Shown here one piece after another: positions 23,790 through 36,700 of a stretch of DNA of 64,000 bases. The first letter of the stretch is position 1, and every line of letters begins with the position of its first letter. The notes beneath the pieces are model-generated. The model was not told the origin of the DNA, ran no database searches, and saw only the letters and a program-made list of their open reading frames with translations. Origin of the DNA: Tetrahymena elliotti 4EA. Its lineage: Eukaryota > Ciliophora > Oligohymenophorea > Hymenostomatida > Tetrahymenidae. The stretch is from the NCBI GenBank assembly GCA_000231825.2, contig JH720336.1, positions 1 to 64,000 of the forward strand, read 5' to 3'. A program made the position numbers and the translations under genes.

Positions 23790-26700
23790 ATGAAAACAGG
23801 ATATATTTTCTCATTCTTAATTTTACTATATTTGAGCTTAATTAATGGCCAAACTCCTTAAAATTGGTTATATTCGCCATAGTATAGTAAAAAAATAGAT
23901 TCAAAAGACTAGCAAAGTTAGTTTACTAAAATAAAGGTGAGTACAGAGACTGGATTAATATTCGTCTCTTAAGGAGATGCTGGTATAATGGTTGTTGATC
24001 CTGAACTATTATTTGAAGTTATAGCTTAACTTGCAACCACAGACAATATCATGGGGTTTACTGTAACTAAAAACGCAAACTATCTTTATTTGAGTAATAA
24101 TGGATATCTAACTCTTTACGATTTTTCAAATAGGAAAGACTTTGTCTAGTTAGCGCAAGATACTAGTAAAGTAAATATTGTTGATGTGAAGCTTAGTCCA
24201 GATGAATAGTATCTATTCATCTTTTAGATAAGTGGAACTGTGAGAATACTAGATGTATCTGATAAAACTAAGCTAATTTTAGCTGGAAGCATTACTTGGT
24301 AGAGTGGTTAGATATACACAGGTTTGGTGACACCTGATGGTAATTTCATTTTACTTTGCTAGGATAATTATGGTTTAGCTATTTTTGCTTTAAATACATC
24401 TCCTGGTTCTGTTACTGGTACTCTAGTTGCTTCATATCCAGGATCTACTTAAGGATACTCACATAATGTCATCTTAACACCAGATTTAAAATATCTCATA
24501 AATTTGGATTTTAGAAATGGTCTCAGCTTTGCAGATTTCACTTAGGTTACTTCTGCAAATCCTAGCAGCTATCCTTTGACTTTAAGTTACTATCTAAACT
24601 AATGGTGGCCATCTAAAGTTATCATTCCTTCTCCTTACTCCTTCTGCTTAAGTGCTGATGGAAACTTTCTATTTTTAGGAGTTAGATCTATTGGTATTTA
24701 TACAATAGATATCACAAATAAGTAGGCTCCTAGCGTTTACTAATGGTCATATTTTCCATACCATGGAAATGCTATTTCTCTATCTCCTACAGGAAACTAT
24801 CTCTACTTTTCTAATGCTGTTTCTTTAATGATTTTTAGAAAAACACCTCCAATTATTGGGTAAAAGTATGTCAGTTTGTATAATGTCCTTTAAACAAAAA
24901 GTTTTGATGCTTCAAAAACTAGATTCTATTGGAGATGTGAATATGATCCTGATAGGAAAGCTTATATTGGAGCTTTTAATACTGATGGTCTTTGGGTTTT
25001 AGATGTTAGTGATCCAACTTAATTCACAACTTTAGTTCAATAATATAAGCCTGCTGGTTAAACTGCTCCAATAGATTCTATGCACTTTAAAGATTCTCAT
25101 AAAACTATTCTTACATCAATGAATGATGGAATTAACTTTATGGCTGTCTTAGATGCCAGTGATTATACTAATATCTAAATAATTTAAAAGGTACCTTTAG
25201 GATAACCTTTTGCTGGTTATATCAAAGATTTTGACTATAATAATGAAAATACAATGGTAGTTTGTGGTATGGATAGGGCTATTGTTTTTGTAGATACTGT
25301 AGTTTTAGGAGGCTATTTTGTGTTAGCTATATGGAAATTTTTACCATCTATGAAAGGTTTCACAACTGGTGTTATGATATCATATAGTGAATAATATTTT
25401 ATAGGTGCATGCAGAGGATATGGATATTTTGTACTTGACATTTCAGATTTATATAATATCTAATTAGTTAACTATGTTAATTCAAATGGAGCAGAGTAAG
25501 TTTACGCATCCCTTGCACGTGTAGAATAATATTACTTAGTTGATGGTCTTGGTGGTCTGCTTATTATGGATTAAACTAAATTACCGGAACTTGTACCTTT
25601 TTCTTAGGTAATAGTTGAAGGATGGACAAATGATGTGACTTATCTAAAAGGCGAAGAAACAGTAATAATTTCAACCTTATAGCAAGGTATGATTTACTTA
25701 TTGGATATATCTGATAATAAAAATCCTTTCATAGTCTCTAGTTATTAGGCTGGAGTTTAAAATGGACTTTTTACTTGCGTTACTGATGATTTCTCTAGAG
25801 TTTTTATCAATAATAATGTGTAAATGAGATAACTACCAATGAGTGTAACTGCAAATATGCATACAGATTTTATCTAAATACTTGGCTATGATCCAAAAGG
25901 AAATATGCTTTTTGATATCATTAATGATCCTGATAATTTTTAATTTGCTGTAGGTTAAACTATTAAGATTAATTCCTGCTATCTATATTAACCCTTAGAT
26001 TTAGTTGTAAAAAAAGTTAGTCTCTTCCAAAAATAAGTAGAATATCCTTTACCATATTGGATTAAATACAACCCAGTTGAAATATCTATAGAAATATAGA
26101 TTTTGAAAGATGCTGTAGATCCCACTAATCTAGATAAGCCTTTGCTAAATACTCTTTTATTTACTTCTGTTAACCCACTTGCAAATACAGATTTCATATT
26201 CAGTACAGGTAATTGCTAGACAAGTTCTGCTTAATCAGTCTCAATTTTTAATTAACTATAGTCAAGTGGTATTATTGATGAAAATAATGTTGTTTCTGTA
26301 GAATTAAATTATAATGACTTTGAAAATATTTCATTTACTGATATTACTCTTTTCCCTAACTCAAATAACATTGAAAAAAAATATAATAACTGTGTTAGCA
26401 ATTTAGTCAAGTATATTCTTATGAACTCTATACAGTTTACTCCTATCTACATGAAAATTTACCCCTCACTATTTCTAATAATAGATAATTCTACTAAGGA
26501 TTATATTCAAACTTAAGGGCAATAAGTAAATATAATTATAGAAATACCAAAGTTCTCTGGTATATTTATTTATGTTGCCTAAGCCACAGTAACTATTTAG
26601 GTTAATACAGATGGAAATATTTTAAGTATATCAGGTTTAATATCAAATGTTAATTCCTTCTTAGCCAAAAAAATCATTATTTTCCCAAATCCACCTTTAA

Positions 26701-28763
26701 AATATTCTTAAATTGTAGCAAAAGTTACTGTATCAGATTCTATGAATTACCCTGTAATAAAATCACTACCTGTATCTTAATTCCCATTTTTGGTGTAAAA
26801 GAAAAACATAGAAATAAACCCAAAAAAAACACTCCAAAGTTAATTCAGTAATGATATCTATATCCAAAATTCATTTGGATTTACTATTGATCCCTTAACA
26901 TTTGTTGTTCCTGATTTTAATACAACCATTACCTATAAAGTTCTTATTTTCAAAAATAGTAAATTTTAACCATTTGATAATACTGATTGGCTTTAATACA
27001 ATACTGATGGATAGAATTTTTATGGAAGTCCTCCATAAGAAACATTTTAGAAAAGCTATACTGTTCAAGTTACTGCAAGTGATGGATATACCAAGATATC
27101 AGATACTTTTACAGTTAGAGTAAGCAAGCTTCCCATTTTATTTGTAATTTAATGGATAGCAACAATTCTTGGTCCGATAACAGGAGCATTGGGCCTTTAT
27201 AAATTTAGAAACATATTTTACAATATCTTATTCAAAAAAAGGAATAGATATAGCACAGTCATTTGCAAGCCAAATGAAGAATTTTACTATAAAATACCAC
27301 TCATTGTTAATGAATAGAAAGCTGCAAGATAAATAATCAAGAATTTTTTGTTAAAACTGGAGAAAGAAATTACTGATGGTAATACTATTTAAAATCCAAA
27401 TGAATAAAAGCAGCAGCAAATAAATGAGCCAAAAGGTAAAAAACACCATAAATTAGTTTCACAACCCAGTTTATAGGGTGTTGATCTTAATGCTAAAATC
27501 GAAGATATTTATTCATTGAGTTAAGTTTTCAGAAAGAAATTGGCTATTCTAGAACCATCATAGAAAAATTCTAAGATAGAAAAATCATATTTGAAATCAA
27601 ATGGAGATTTTAATTACACTGCATTTTAATAAGATATCTTGAAATCTGATTTTGAATTTGTTCTAAATGGTGTTGAAACATCTATTAAGAACTAGTAGTA
27701 AGATTTTGTTGATGAAATGGGGGCCCTTAGTTAGTGTTTAAAATACTAATTCGTTTGCCATCTATTTAAATTTGATAAAAAAAGTTAGTTAGTTTTGTAG
27801 TATCTAAAAAAGTATGCCCTTATGCTTAGTCCTCAGTTGTCAGAAAGTGATTGGTACAAATATTACTTTGATATAGAATCAAATGAAGATTTAGATAAGC
27901 AAGGTCGTATTTATACATTCCCAGAGTTAACCTTAAAAGTTAAATAGTTTTTAGAACCAATTTAAATGATACGTATGATAGAGAAATAAATATTCTAAAA
28001 CTTAGATGAAGAAAATGTCAGCAGTGTTATTAAGTAAGATATCTATAATTCTGTAAGTAATTAGGGAATAAACCTATACCTAGTAGAGTATTCTATGATT
28101 GCTGAGGCTTTAGGAATTACAGAAAAAAGTTCTAGTTCTATTTTCCCTAGTTATGGTGAGTCTATTCATCTTGACCCATATTAGATTACCAGTATAGTTG
28201 CCCTTAGGTATGCTCCTGGAGAAAGCCTTAAATGGTTAGAAAAACTTTTAGGTTTAGACTATAAGCCTTATGGACCTAAAGGTAATATGCAACTTCCTAG
28301 TTGGCTTACTTTAGATATGTAATAAGGTCTGATTCTTATGAAGGGAGTACCCGAAGTATAAAATGTTGAAGACATTTAAATTAGAATTTATACTCCTTCT
28401 GGATGTATTATTAGACATTTTATTCTGAGAATTTAAGAAAATGAAGATGAGGTTAGAAGGATTAGAGAAGAATCAATATAAAAAGCTGAAAAATCTAAAA
28501 AGGGAGTTAAGAATAGGAAATCATATAAACCTAATGAAGATTAACAGTTAGATTCATAAGAAAATCTAAATGCAGCTTCTACTCCTTAGATGGATTCTAA
28601 AATAAATAGACCTAGCTAGTTCTAACAAGCAAGTTTAACAAGAGGTTCACCAAATTTAAATGCTTATTCCAGTGATAACATTCTAGAAAAAGATTAAAAG
28701 GGAGAGAAATAGAAAGAAGAAGAAGAAGACTTGATGAAAGAAATTAAAAATTTTAATTTATGA
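23790..28763 (+). CDS. LVIVD-repeat single-pass membrane protein, copy B
   Basis: An intronless ORF of 4,974 nt, 1,657 aa, in the ciliate code. The signal peptide (MKTGYIFSFLILLYLSLING) is followed by QTPQNWLYSPQYS. The extracellular half holds repeated hydrophobic-hydrophobic-Asp units of the LVIVD type (VVDPE, ILDVSDKT, TIDITNK, WVLDVSDP, LDASDY, FVDT, VLDISD, LLDISDN), probably forming beta-propellers. A beta-sandwich-like region follows, then a CADG/cadherin-like domain, one transmembrane helix near residues 1113-1135, and a cytoplasmic tail of about 520 residues. The tail includes a second CADG-like stretch with LPSWLTLDMQQGLILMKGVP near residue 1500 and ends in a Lys/Glu-rich segment. 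A cell-surface recognition or adhesion role is an inference from the architecture. It shares a near-identical 388-bp tract with copy C. Confidence 0.9.
24623..25010 (+). repeat. Tract nearly identical to 34536-34923 in copy C
   Basis: Aligning by eye with a constant offset of 9,913, positions 24623-24919 are identical to copy C and 24921-25010 are identical again, giving one mismatch in 388 positions (24920). The same region of copy A has many synonymous differences, and B and C diverge on both sides. Confidence 0.9.
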
Positions 28764-29698
28764 TTTATGTATGATTAATGAATTAAATAATAACCAACGA
28801 ATACTAATAGAAATTTACTCAATTTAGATTACTATTTTTTAAAGTTTGTTCTTGAAAAGTATTAAAAAAGTAAATATGAAATGAAAATTATTATAATTTT
28901 GCATGTTATTTATTTTTATCTCTATTAGCTGTCTGAAATTATTATGTATTGAATAATGGTTAACTATTTACCCCCTTTAAAATTGACATTTTAAATTTAA
29001 ATTTTATTTGTTTTTATTTAGAAAATATTTTTTATTTCACAAATCTCAATATTGTTTTAATATTCATTTGCAACAATACATATTTTTTATGAAAAATTGA
29101 GAAATTGTATTCAAAAAAAATGAAATTTTATTGCATATTACTGAATTTTATTCATATAATATAATTACGCGTTTATTTTAAATTTTTATATAAAAATATA
29201 GATTAATAAAGAATATTTTAGATAACTTGTCACCTACAATCTATTAGGAATTTATAAGTATGCAAATTATTTTCATACAAAATAGCAATAATTGATATTT
29301 TTTTGTTAAATTTAATAAATTGCATTCCAAAAATGAAATTTCATATTGACTACTGAATTTTATTCATAGGAATTGCACGTATATTTTCAATTTTTAAATA
29401 AAGATAGATTAATAAAAGAATATTTTAGATAACTTGTCACCTACAATCTATTAGGAATTTATAAGTATGCGAATTATTTTCATACAAAATAGCAATAATT
29501 GATATTTTTTTGTTAAATTTAATAAATATTTGAATTAAATTGACGAAATTTCATATTTACTTGCAAATTAAGACTTATCAATAATTATTTAAAAAGGTAA
29601 TTATCTCTACCAATAAATTGTTCATAATATTAATTTAATTAATTTAATAATTTGTCTACAAAATACTATCAGTATAAAAATATATATTTTAAAGAATT
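28764..29698. other. Intergenic DNA between copy B and DMT1, with a tandem duplication
   Basis: AT-rich spacer with a direct repeat described separately. No coding frame. It presumably carries the 3' end of copy B and the DMT1 promoter. Confidence 0.6.
29119..29530. repeat. Direct tandem duplication, about 207-bp unit, two copies
   Basis: Two adjacent copies offset by about 206-207 bp. The core (29201-29320 and 29407-29527) includes ATAACTTGTCACCTACAATC and differs at only one or two positions by eye. The flanks starting near 29119 and 29331 are more diverged (ACTGAATTTTATTCATA in both). A third partial start appears near 29545. It lies directly upstream of the DMT1 gene. Confidence 0.85.
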
Positions 29699-30706
29699 AT
29701 GATAGAAGGAGCTATAGCAGCTTTATTCGCTGCTTTCAGTTATGCAACATCATCTAATATTTATTCTTATGCAGTAAAAGCATGTACACCTATTCAACTC
29801 AACTATTTAAGAGGAATAATATCTGCGGCATTAATGTATTTATTGCTTTTGATCATATCTGATTCAATATTCCCAGAAGATTCTTATCGCAATTATTCTT
29901 TGTTAGTAATTTCAGGTTTTTTGGGAATAGGTATAGGTGATTGCTTTTATTTTAAGTCTTTGAGTGTTTTAGGAGCTAGAAAAACTATATTGCTTGAAAC
30001 TATGGCACCACCCTTTACTGGATTGATCTCCTACTTTTATTCTGGAAAGAGTCTTTCATTATTTGGTTGGGTTGGCATATTTGTAGTTGCTTATGGAGTG
30101 AACATGGTAGTTAATGAATAATAATAAAAAGAACCAAGCGCTGAAGAAGATTTAGAGTTACAAATAGAATTATAATCCCAAAATACTCTTGAAAACACTC
30201 CTACTGATGATAAACAACATTCTTTCTAAAAATAAATTTTAAAAGAGAGCTAAGAAAAGATTGATTTTAAAGAATAATTATTAGGATTAGCATGTGGTGC
30301 TGCTTTCACTTTTTGTTAAGCTTTTGGTATGGTACTTTCTCATGATGCTGCTTAATCAGGCAAGTTCTCTTCTTTATAAAGTTCTCTATTGAGAGTTATT
30401 GCTGGTACTACTTGCTGTGCTATTATTATCTTTTTTAAAAAAGATGAAAGCTATAAATGGCCTTTTGATACCAAGGAAAAGAACTAGCTCTTCTTTTTTG
30501 GTACTTTGCTTGGCCCTATTTTAGGTATATGGTGTTAATAAACTTCTCTTTTATATACAAGACCTGAAATTTCATAAACCATTTTAGCCACTACTCCCTT
30601 ATTTGGTCTAGCTATTAGTTGGTACAAAGGAGAATAGATGAAAGTAAAGTACTTTGTAGGTTCAATAATAGCTATTTTAGGTGTTTGCATTATAGTTTGG
30701 GGCTGA
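29699..30706 (+). CDS. EamA/DMT-family membrane transporter, copy 1
   Basis: A polytopic membrane protein of the drug/metabolite transporter superfamily, 335 aa, intronless, ATG 29699 to TGA 30704-30706. Two EamA halves are visible. The first starts MIEGAIAALFAAFSYATSSN and continues LNYLRGIISAALMYLLLL, GFLGIGIGDCFYFKSL and KTILLETMAPPFTGLISYF. A hydrophilic Gln/Glu-rich linker of about 60 residues follows. The second half runs LLGLACGAAFTFCQAFGMVL, LLRVIAGTTCCAIIIFF, QTSLLYTRPEISQTILATTP and SIIAILGVCIIVWG. Around ten membrane segments are expected. The paired ETMAPP and ATTPLFG motifs before the last helices of each half are typical of EamA domains. The substrate cannot be inferred. Confidence 0.9.
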
Positions 30707-33702
30707 TAAGTAAATTAATAAATAAAAAGATCAATTAAAATGTTCTAGATATTTTCTAGTCATAAACTTAATAATAATTAAAGCAAATAATATCATACAA
30801 ATCCTAAATCTAAAAATTAATTCATCCTTTAAAAAAATACATAATTTTAATCAAATAATAAAATAATTTCTTATAAATATTACTTTAGTAAATTATCTTG
30901 TACTCAATCATTTTTTATTAAAGATTTTTATTATATATTTTTATTTCTTTCATAAATATTTGTAAAGCTGTTTAGAAGTATTTTTTATTAAATAATCTAA
31001 TTTTCAACTTCTTAAATTATTACTTTTTTAAGTAAATATGAACATTCATTCTATTTTACACTTATTTAAATACAATTAGTCAAGCATTTTTTAATTTAAA
31101 AGTTTCAAAAAGAAATTCCTATTATTTACTTAATTAATTTCTATTATTAATACTTTAAAGAAAATATTTAAATGGCTTTTTATGAGAAGAAATTTAACAA
31201 ATAAATAGATAGATCATATTTCAGAAAATAGTTTTCTTAAAATTAGACTTTTAGTATTTTTATCTCAATTCTATCAAAAGCAAAAAACAGTTAAATTTTA
31301 TTTTAGATAATAAATAGCAAAATATTTCTTTTAGGATTTAAATTAGTACAAATCTCATAAAAAATAAACCTCATTCTATAACTAACTTGATTGATGATTA
31401 CTTTTTAAATTATTTTTATTTATGAACAATCTTTTATGTGTCAAATTAAGAATTTATTTTATTCAAAACCAAAAATTTTAATTCACAAGTTTACCAATAT
31501 GCTTTTCATAAATGTTCTTAACAATTAATTTTTTTTTCTCATTCAATTCAATTTATTCAGCTAATTACAAAAATTAACTGATAAATGAGTCTCTCCAAGA
31601 TCATTAATAACACTAATTAAACACGATCTAGTTGTAAATAAATTAAAATGAATTGCTCTTATGAATCAAATCCAAATAAAAATCACTTTGAATTTTGTAA
31701 ATCCTCATAATTTTATTAATTAAGACCATCCCCCCCTATCTGTTTTTACCTTTAAAAAGTGGATTTATCATTAATTTTAGCAAAAAATGACCATATTATA
31801 AAATGATTTAATTATAACGATTTACTGTATTTCTTTCTCAATAAAAAGTTTTTATTTTATTAGAATCGTTTTTAATAAAATATTTAGGTAATAATAAAGT
31901 ATGAATGATTTTAAATTTATTTTTTTGTTAGGGATTTTGAAAAATAATTCCGTCATACTCAAATTAAATAAAAAACTTACTATTCTCATAAAGAAATTTT
32001 ACAAGGAAGAATAAATTTTGTTTATTATTTTGATAGAAAACTCAAGAGCTTCCAATTAGATTTTTATTATATATTTTTGAGAATAAATTAGAATTATATT
32101 TATGAGCTAATAACTTGACTTTAAAAGCATAGATCATAAATAAATTTATTAAAGAGTGTATTTATTTTAAATTTATTATTTTCATTTCTCCTATTTTAAA
32201 AAAATATGTAATAAAGTTTTTCTAGTTATCACTTCTAAGCTATCCTTTTCTAACATAAACTTTATTGATTGATTTGATTAAATAATTTTTTAACTTAAGA
32301 AATATAAATTAAGGAGGAAAGAAAAGTTCTACCTTAATCAAAATAAAAATCTAATCAAAAGTTCTTTGTTATCATGTATTGTATACTGATTTGAATTATT
32401 TGAAAATTCATTTTTATTCTAAATTTGTTTTCCATTTTTAGTAAATTTTTCAAATTTTATTTACTCAACTAAAAATTCAATAGTATTCCTTGTGTTTGTT
32501 AACTTACATTTTTTGGTTTAATTTCATATTTTTCATATTGATCATAAAATTTCCTAGTTTGCATGAACAAAAATGCTTTTTAGACCTTTTAAGATTGAGA
32601 GAGAATCGCTCATAAAATAAATATTTGTGAACTTTTTTTATATAAAATGTTTTCAAAAAGCTTTATTTTAGTTTTAATTGCTCAAAAAAAATAAATTATG
32701 CTTATTTAAATACTAGGATTATGCTTAGTCTTATTTTGCATAATCTTAAGAATGAATTTTGAATAAACATATTTTAAGCATTTTAAAATTATTTTTCAGA
32801 TGATAATCACAAAACTAATAAAATTAGAATCTTTCATCTAAATATGATTCAAATATTATTTTTTCTTTAATGAGTTTATCAAATTAAATGATGATTGGAA
32901 GAGTTATTTTAACAGGATTTGTTTTTTAAATAGAAAATAGAAGAATGAAAAATATTTATTTGATTTATTAAGCTTTATTCATTTGGTATCTTAATAGTTT
33001 CAGGTAGTAATATATGTTTGAGAATTACATGAAAATGAGTATATTTAAATAAGAAGAACAGCCAATAGATAATTTCTTTAAGAATGTTTTTTTATGGTAA
33101 AAATAGACTTTTTAGAAAATTTAAAAATCAGTTACAGTTTAAATTACGAAGAACTTAATTGTTAATTAATTGATTTTAAATACAAAAAACCTCAGAAACA
33201 CAAGAAATTAAAGAAATTAAAAATTTTCTAAATTTTTATTTTACAGATTTTGAATAAAAATAGCAGTCCGTACATTAATTTTCCACTCCTTAATGTTTCA
33301 TTTCATTTTTAAAAAAATTTATTTTATTTTATGTATTTCGAAAATTCTAAATTTAATAATGAAATTTTAATTCATATTCTAAATTTATCAGCTTCATAGT
33401 TTTATAATTCTTTCATTAGTTTTTTACCTCTTTTTTTATTTTATTTTACAAAGGTGATTTAGATAATTATTCTAGCAGATTGTTCAAGTTGGGTTTTAAT
33501 TATAAATCTCCACCAGTTAAAACAATTATTATCAAATAACTTTTAGTAGGCTGATTGAATTTTTTAAATAATTTATTATTCCAAACACATATCATAATTA
33601 TTTAAGTTAACAGTCAAAAATTAAAAAAAAGGTATAGTTGCAAAAAACTAATATAATCAATTTATATAATTTATTAATCAAAAAATAAAATTGATAAAGT
33701 AA
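30707..33702. other. Intergenic DNA between DMT1 and copy C
   Basis: About 3 kb without a supportable gene. From about 32100 to the copy C start the sequence is recognisably related to the region upstream of copy B, so the duplicated unit includes non-coding DNA. A seven-C tract lies near 31730. The last bases before the ATG closely match copy B (AAAATAAAATTGATAAA in both). Confidence 0.6.
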
Positions 33703-36700
33703 ATGAAAAAGGGTTATTTTTTCTAATTCTTAATTTTAATATCCTTGAGCTTAATCTAAGGATAATCTCCTTAAAATTGGCTTTACTCTCCTTAGTATAG
33801 TTATATAATAAACTCAAAAAACTCACAAAGTTAGTTTTCTAAGATCAAGGTAAGTATATTGACTGGATTAATATTTGTCTCCTAAGGAGATGCTGGTATA
33901 ATGGTTGTTGATCCTGAGCAAGTATTTGAAGTCATCGCTGAGCTAGCTACTACAGATAATATTATGGGGTTTACTGTAACTAGAAATGCAAACTATCTTT
34001 ATTTGAGTGATAATGGCTATTTAACTCTTTATGATTTCTCAAATAGGAAAGACTTTGTCTATTTAGCGCAAGATACTAGTAAAGTAAATATAGTTGATGT
34101 GAAGCTTAGCCCAGATGAATAATATCTTTATGTCTTTTAGATAAGTGGAACAGTGAGAATACTAGATGTATCAGACAAGACTTAGATGAACTATGTTGGA
34201 AGCATTACTTGGTAGAGCGGTTAGATATACACAGGTTTGGTGACACCTGATGATAATTTTATATTACTTTGCTAGGATAACTTTGGTTTAGCTATTTTTG
34301 CTTTAAATAAATCTCTTGGTTCAGTTACTGGTACTCTTGTAGGTTCTTATCCTGGACTTACTTAAGGCTATTCACATAATGTTATCCTAACACCAGATTT
34401 AAAATATCTCATTAATATGGATTTTAGAAATGGTCTCAGCTTTGCAGATTTCACTGACGTTACTTCCGCAAATCCTAACAGCTACCCTTTGACTTTAAGT
34501 TACTATCTAAACTAATGGTGGCCATCTAAAGTGACCATTCCTTCTCCTTACTCCTTCTGCTTAAGTGCTGATGGAAACTTTCTATTTTTAGGAGTTAGAT
34601 CTATTGGTATTTATACAATAGATATCACAAATAAGTAGGCTCCTAGCGTTTACTAATGGTCATATTTTCCATACCATGGAAATGCTATTTCTCTATCTCC
34701 TACAGGAAACTATCTCTACTTTTCTAATGCTGTTTCTTTAATGATTTTTAGAAAAACACCTCCAATTATTGGGTAAAAGTATGTCAGTTTGTATAATGTC
34801 CTTTAAACAAAAAGTTTTGATGCTTCAAAAACAAGATTCTATTGGAGATGTGAATATGATCCTGATAGGAAAGCTTATATTGGAGCTTTTAATACTGATG
34901 GTCTTTGGGTTTTAGATGTTAGTAATCCAACTTAATTCTAGACTTTAGTCCAATAATATAAGCCTGCTGGTTAAACTGCTCCAATAGATTCTATTTACTT
35001 TAAAGATTCACATAAAACTATTATTACATCAATGAATGATGGAATTAATTTTATGGCTGTCATAGATGCTAGTGATTATAATAATATCTAAGTGATATAA
35101 AAGGTACCTTTAGGATAACCTTTTGCTGGTTATATCAAAGATGTCGACAGTAATAATGCTGATACAATGTTAGGTTGCTCTATGGATAGAACTATTGTTT
35201 TTGTAGATACTTCGGTTTTAGGAAGCTATCATGTCTTAGCTATCTGGAACTTTTTACCAACTATGAAGGGGTTCACAACAGGTGTTATGATATCCAGAAG
35301 TGAATAATATTTTGTAGGTGCGTGCAGAGGATATGGGTATTTTGTGCTTGACATTTCAGATTTCAATAATATCTAATTGGTTAACTATGTTAATTCTAAT
35401 GGAGCAGAGTAAGTTTACATGTCATTTGCCTTTACTTATTAATATTACTTAGTTGATGGGCTTGGTGGTCTGTTTGTCATGGATTAGACTAAATTACCAG
35501 AGCTTGTACCTTTTTCTTAGGTATTTGTAGAAGGATGGACAAATGATGTGACTTATCTAAAAGATGAAAAAACAGTTATAATTTCAACTTTATAGTAAGG
35601 TATGATTTACTTAGTGGATATATCTGATAATAGAAATCCTTTCATAGTCTCAAGCTTTTAGGTTAAAGGTTAAAATGGACTTTTTACATGTGTTACTAAT
35701 GATTTCTCTAAAGTTTTTATTAATAATAATGTGTAAATGAGACAATTACCAATGAGCGTAACTGCAAGTATGCATACAGATTTTATCTAAATACTTGGTT
35801 ATACTCCATAAGGAGATATGCTTTTTGATATCATTAATGATCCTGATAATTTTAAATTTGCTGTAGGCTAAACTATTAAGATTAATACATGCTATCTTTA
35901 TTAACCCTTAGATTTGGTTGTAAATAAAGTGAGTCTCTTCCAAAAACAAGTAGAATACCCTTTACCATTTTGGATTAAATACAACCCTGTTGAAATATCT
36001 TTAGAAATATAGATTTTAAAAGATGCTGTAGATCCAACTAATCTTGACTAGCCTTTGCTAAATACTCTTTTATTTACCTCTTTAAACCCTCTTGCAAATA
36101 CAGATTTCATATACAGTACAGGTAGTTGTTAGACTAATTCTGCTTAATCAATTTCAATTTTTAACTAACTTTAGTCAAGTGGTATTCTTGATGAAAATAG
36201 TATTGTTTCTCCATCTCTAGATTATAATGATTAAGAAAATATTTCATTTACTGATACTACTCTTTTCCCTAACTCAAGTAATTCTGAAAAAAATTATAAT
36301 ATTTGTGTTAGTAATTTAGTCAAGTTTACTCTTATGAATTCTATTTAGTTTACTCCTATCTACTTGAAAATTTACCCCTCACTATTTCTGATAATAGATA
36401 ATTCTACTAATGATTATATTCAAACTTAAGCACAAAATGTAAATATAATTATAGAAATACCAAAGTTTTCTGGTAAATTTATTTATGTTTCCTAAGCCTC
36501 AGTAAATACTTAGGTTAATACAGAAGAAAATATTTTAAGTATATCTGGTTTAATATCAAACGTTAATACTTTTTTAGCCAAAAAAATCATTATTTTCCCT
36601 ATTGCACCTTTAAAATATTCTTAAATTGTAGCAAAAGTTACTGTATCAGATTCTATGAATTACCCTGTTGTTAAAGAACTACCTGCATCATAGTTCCCAT

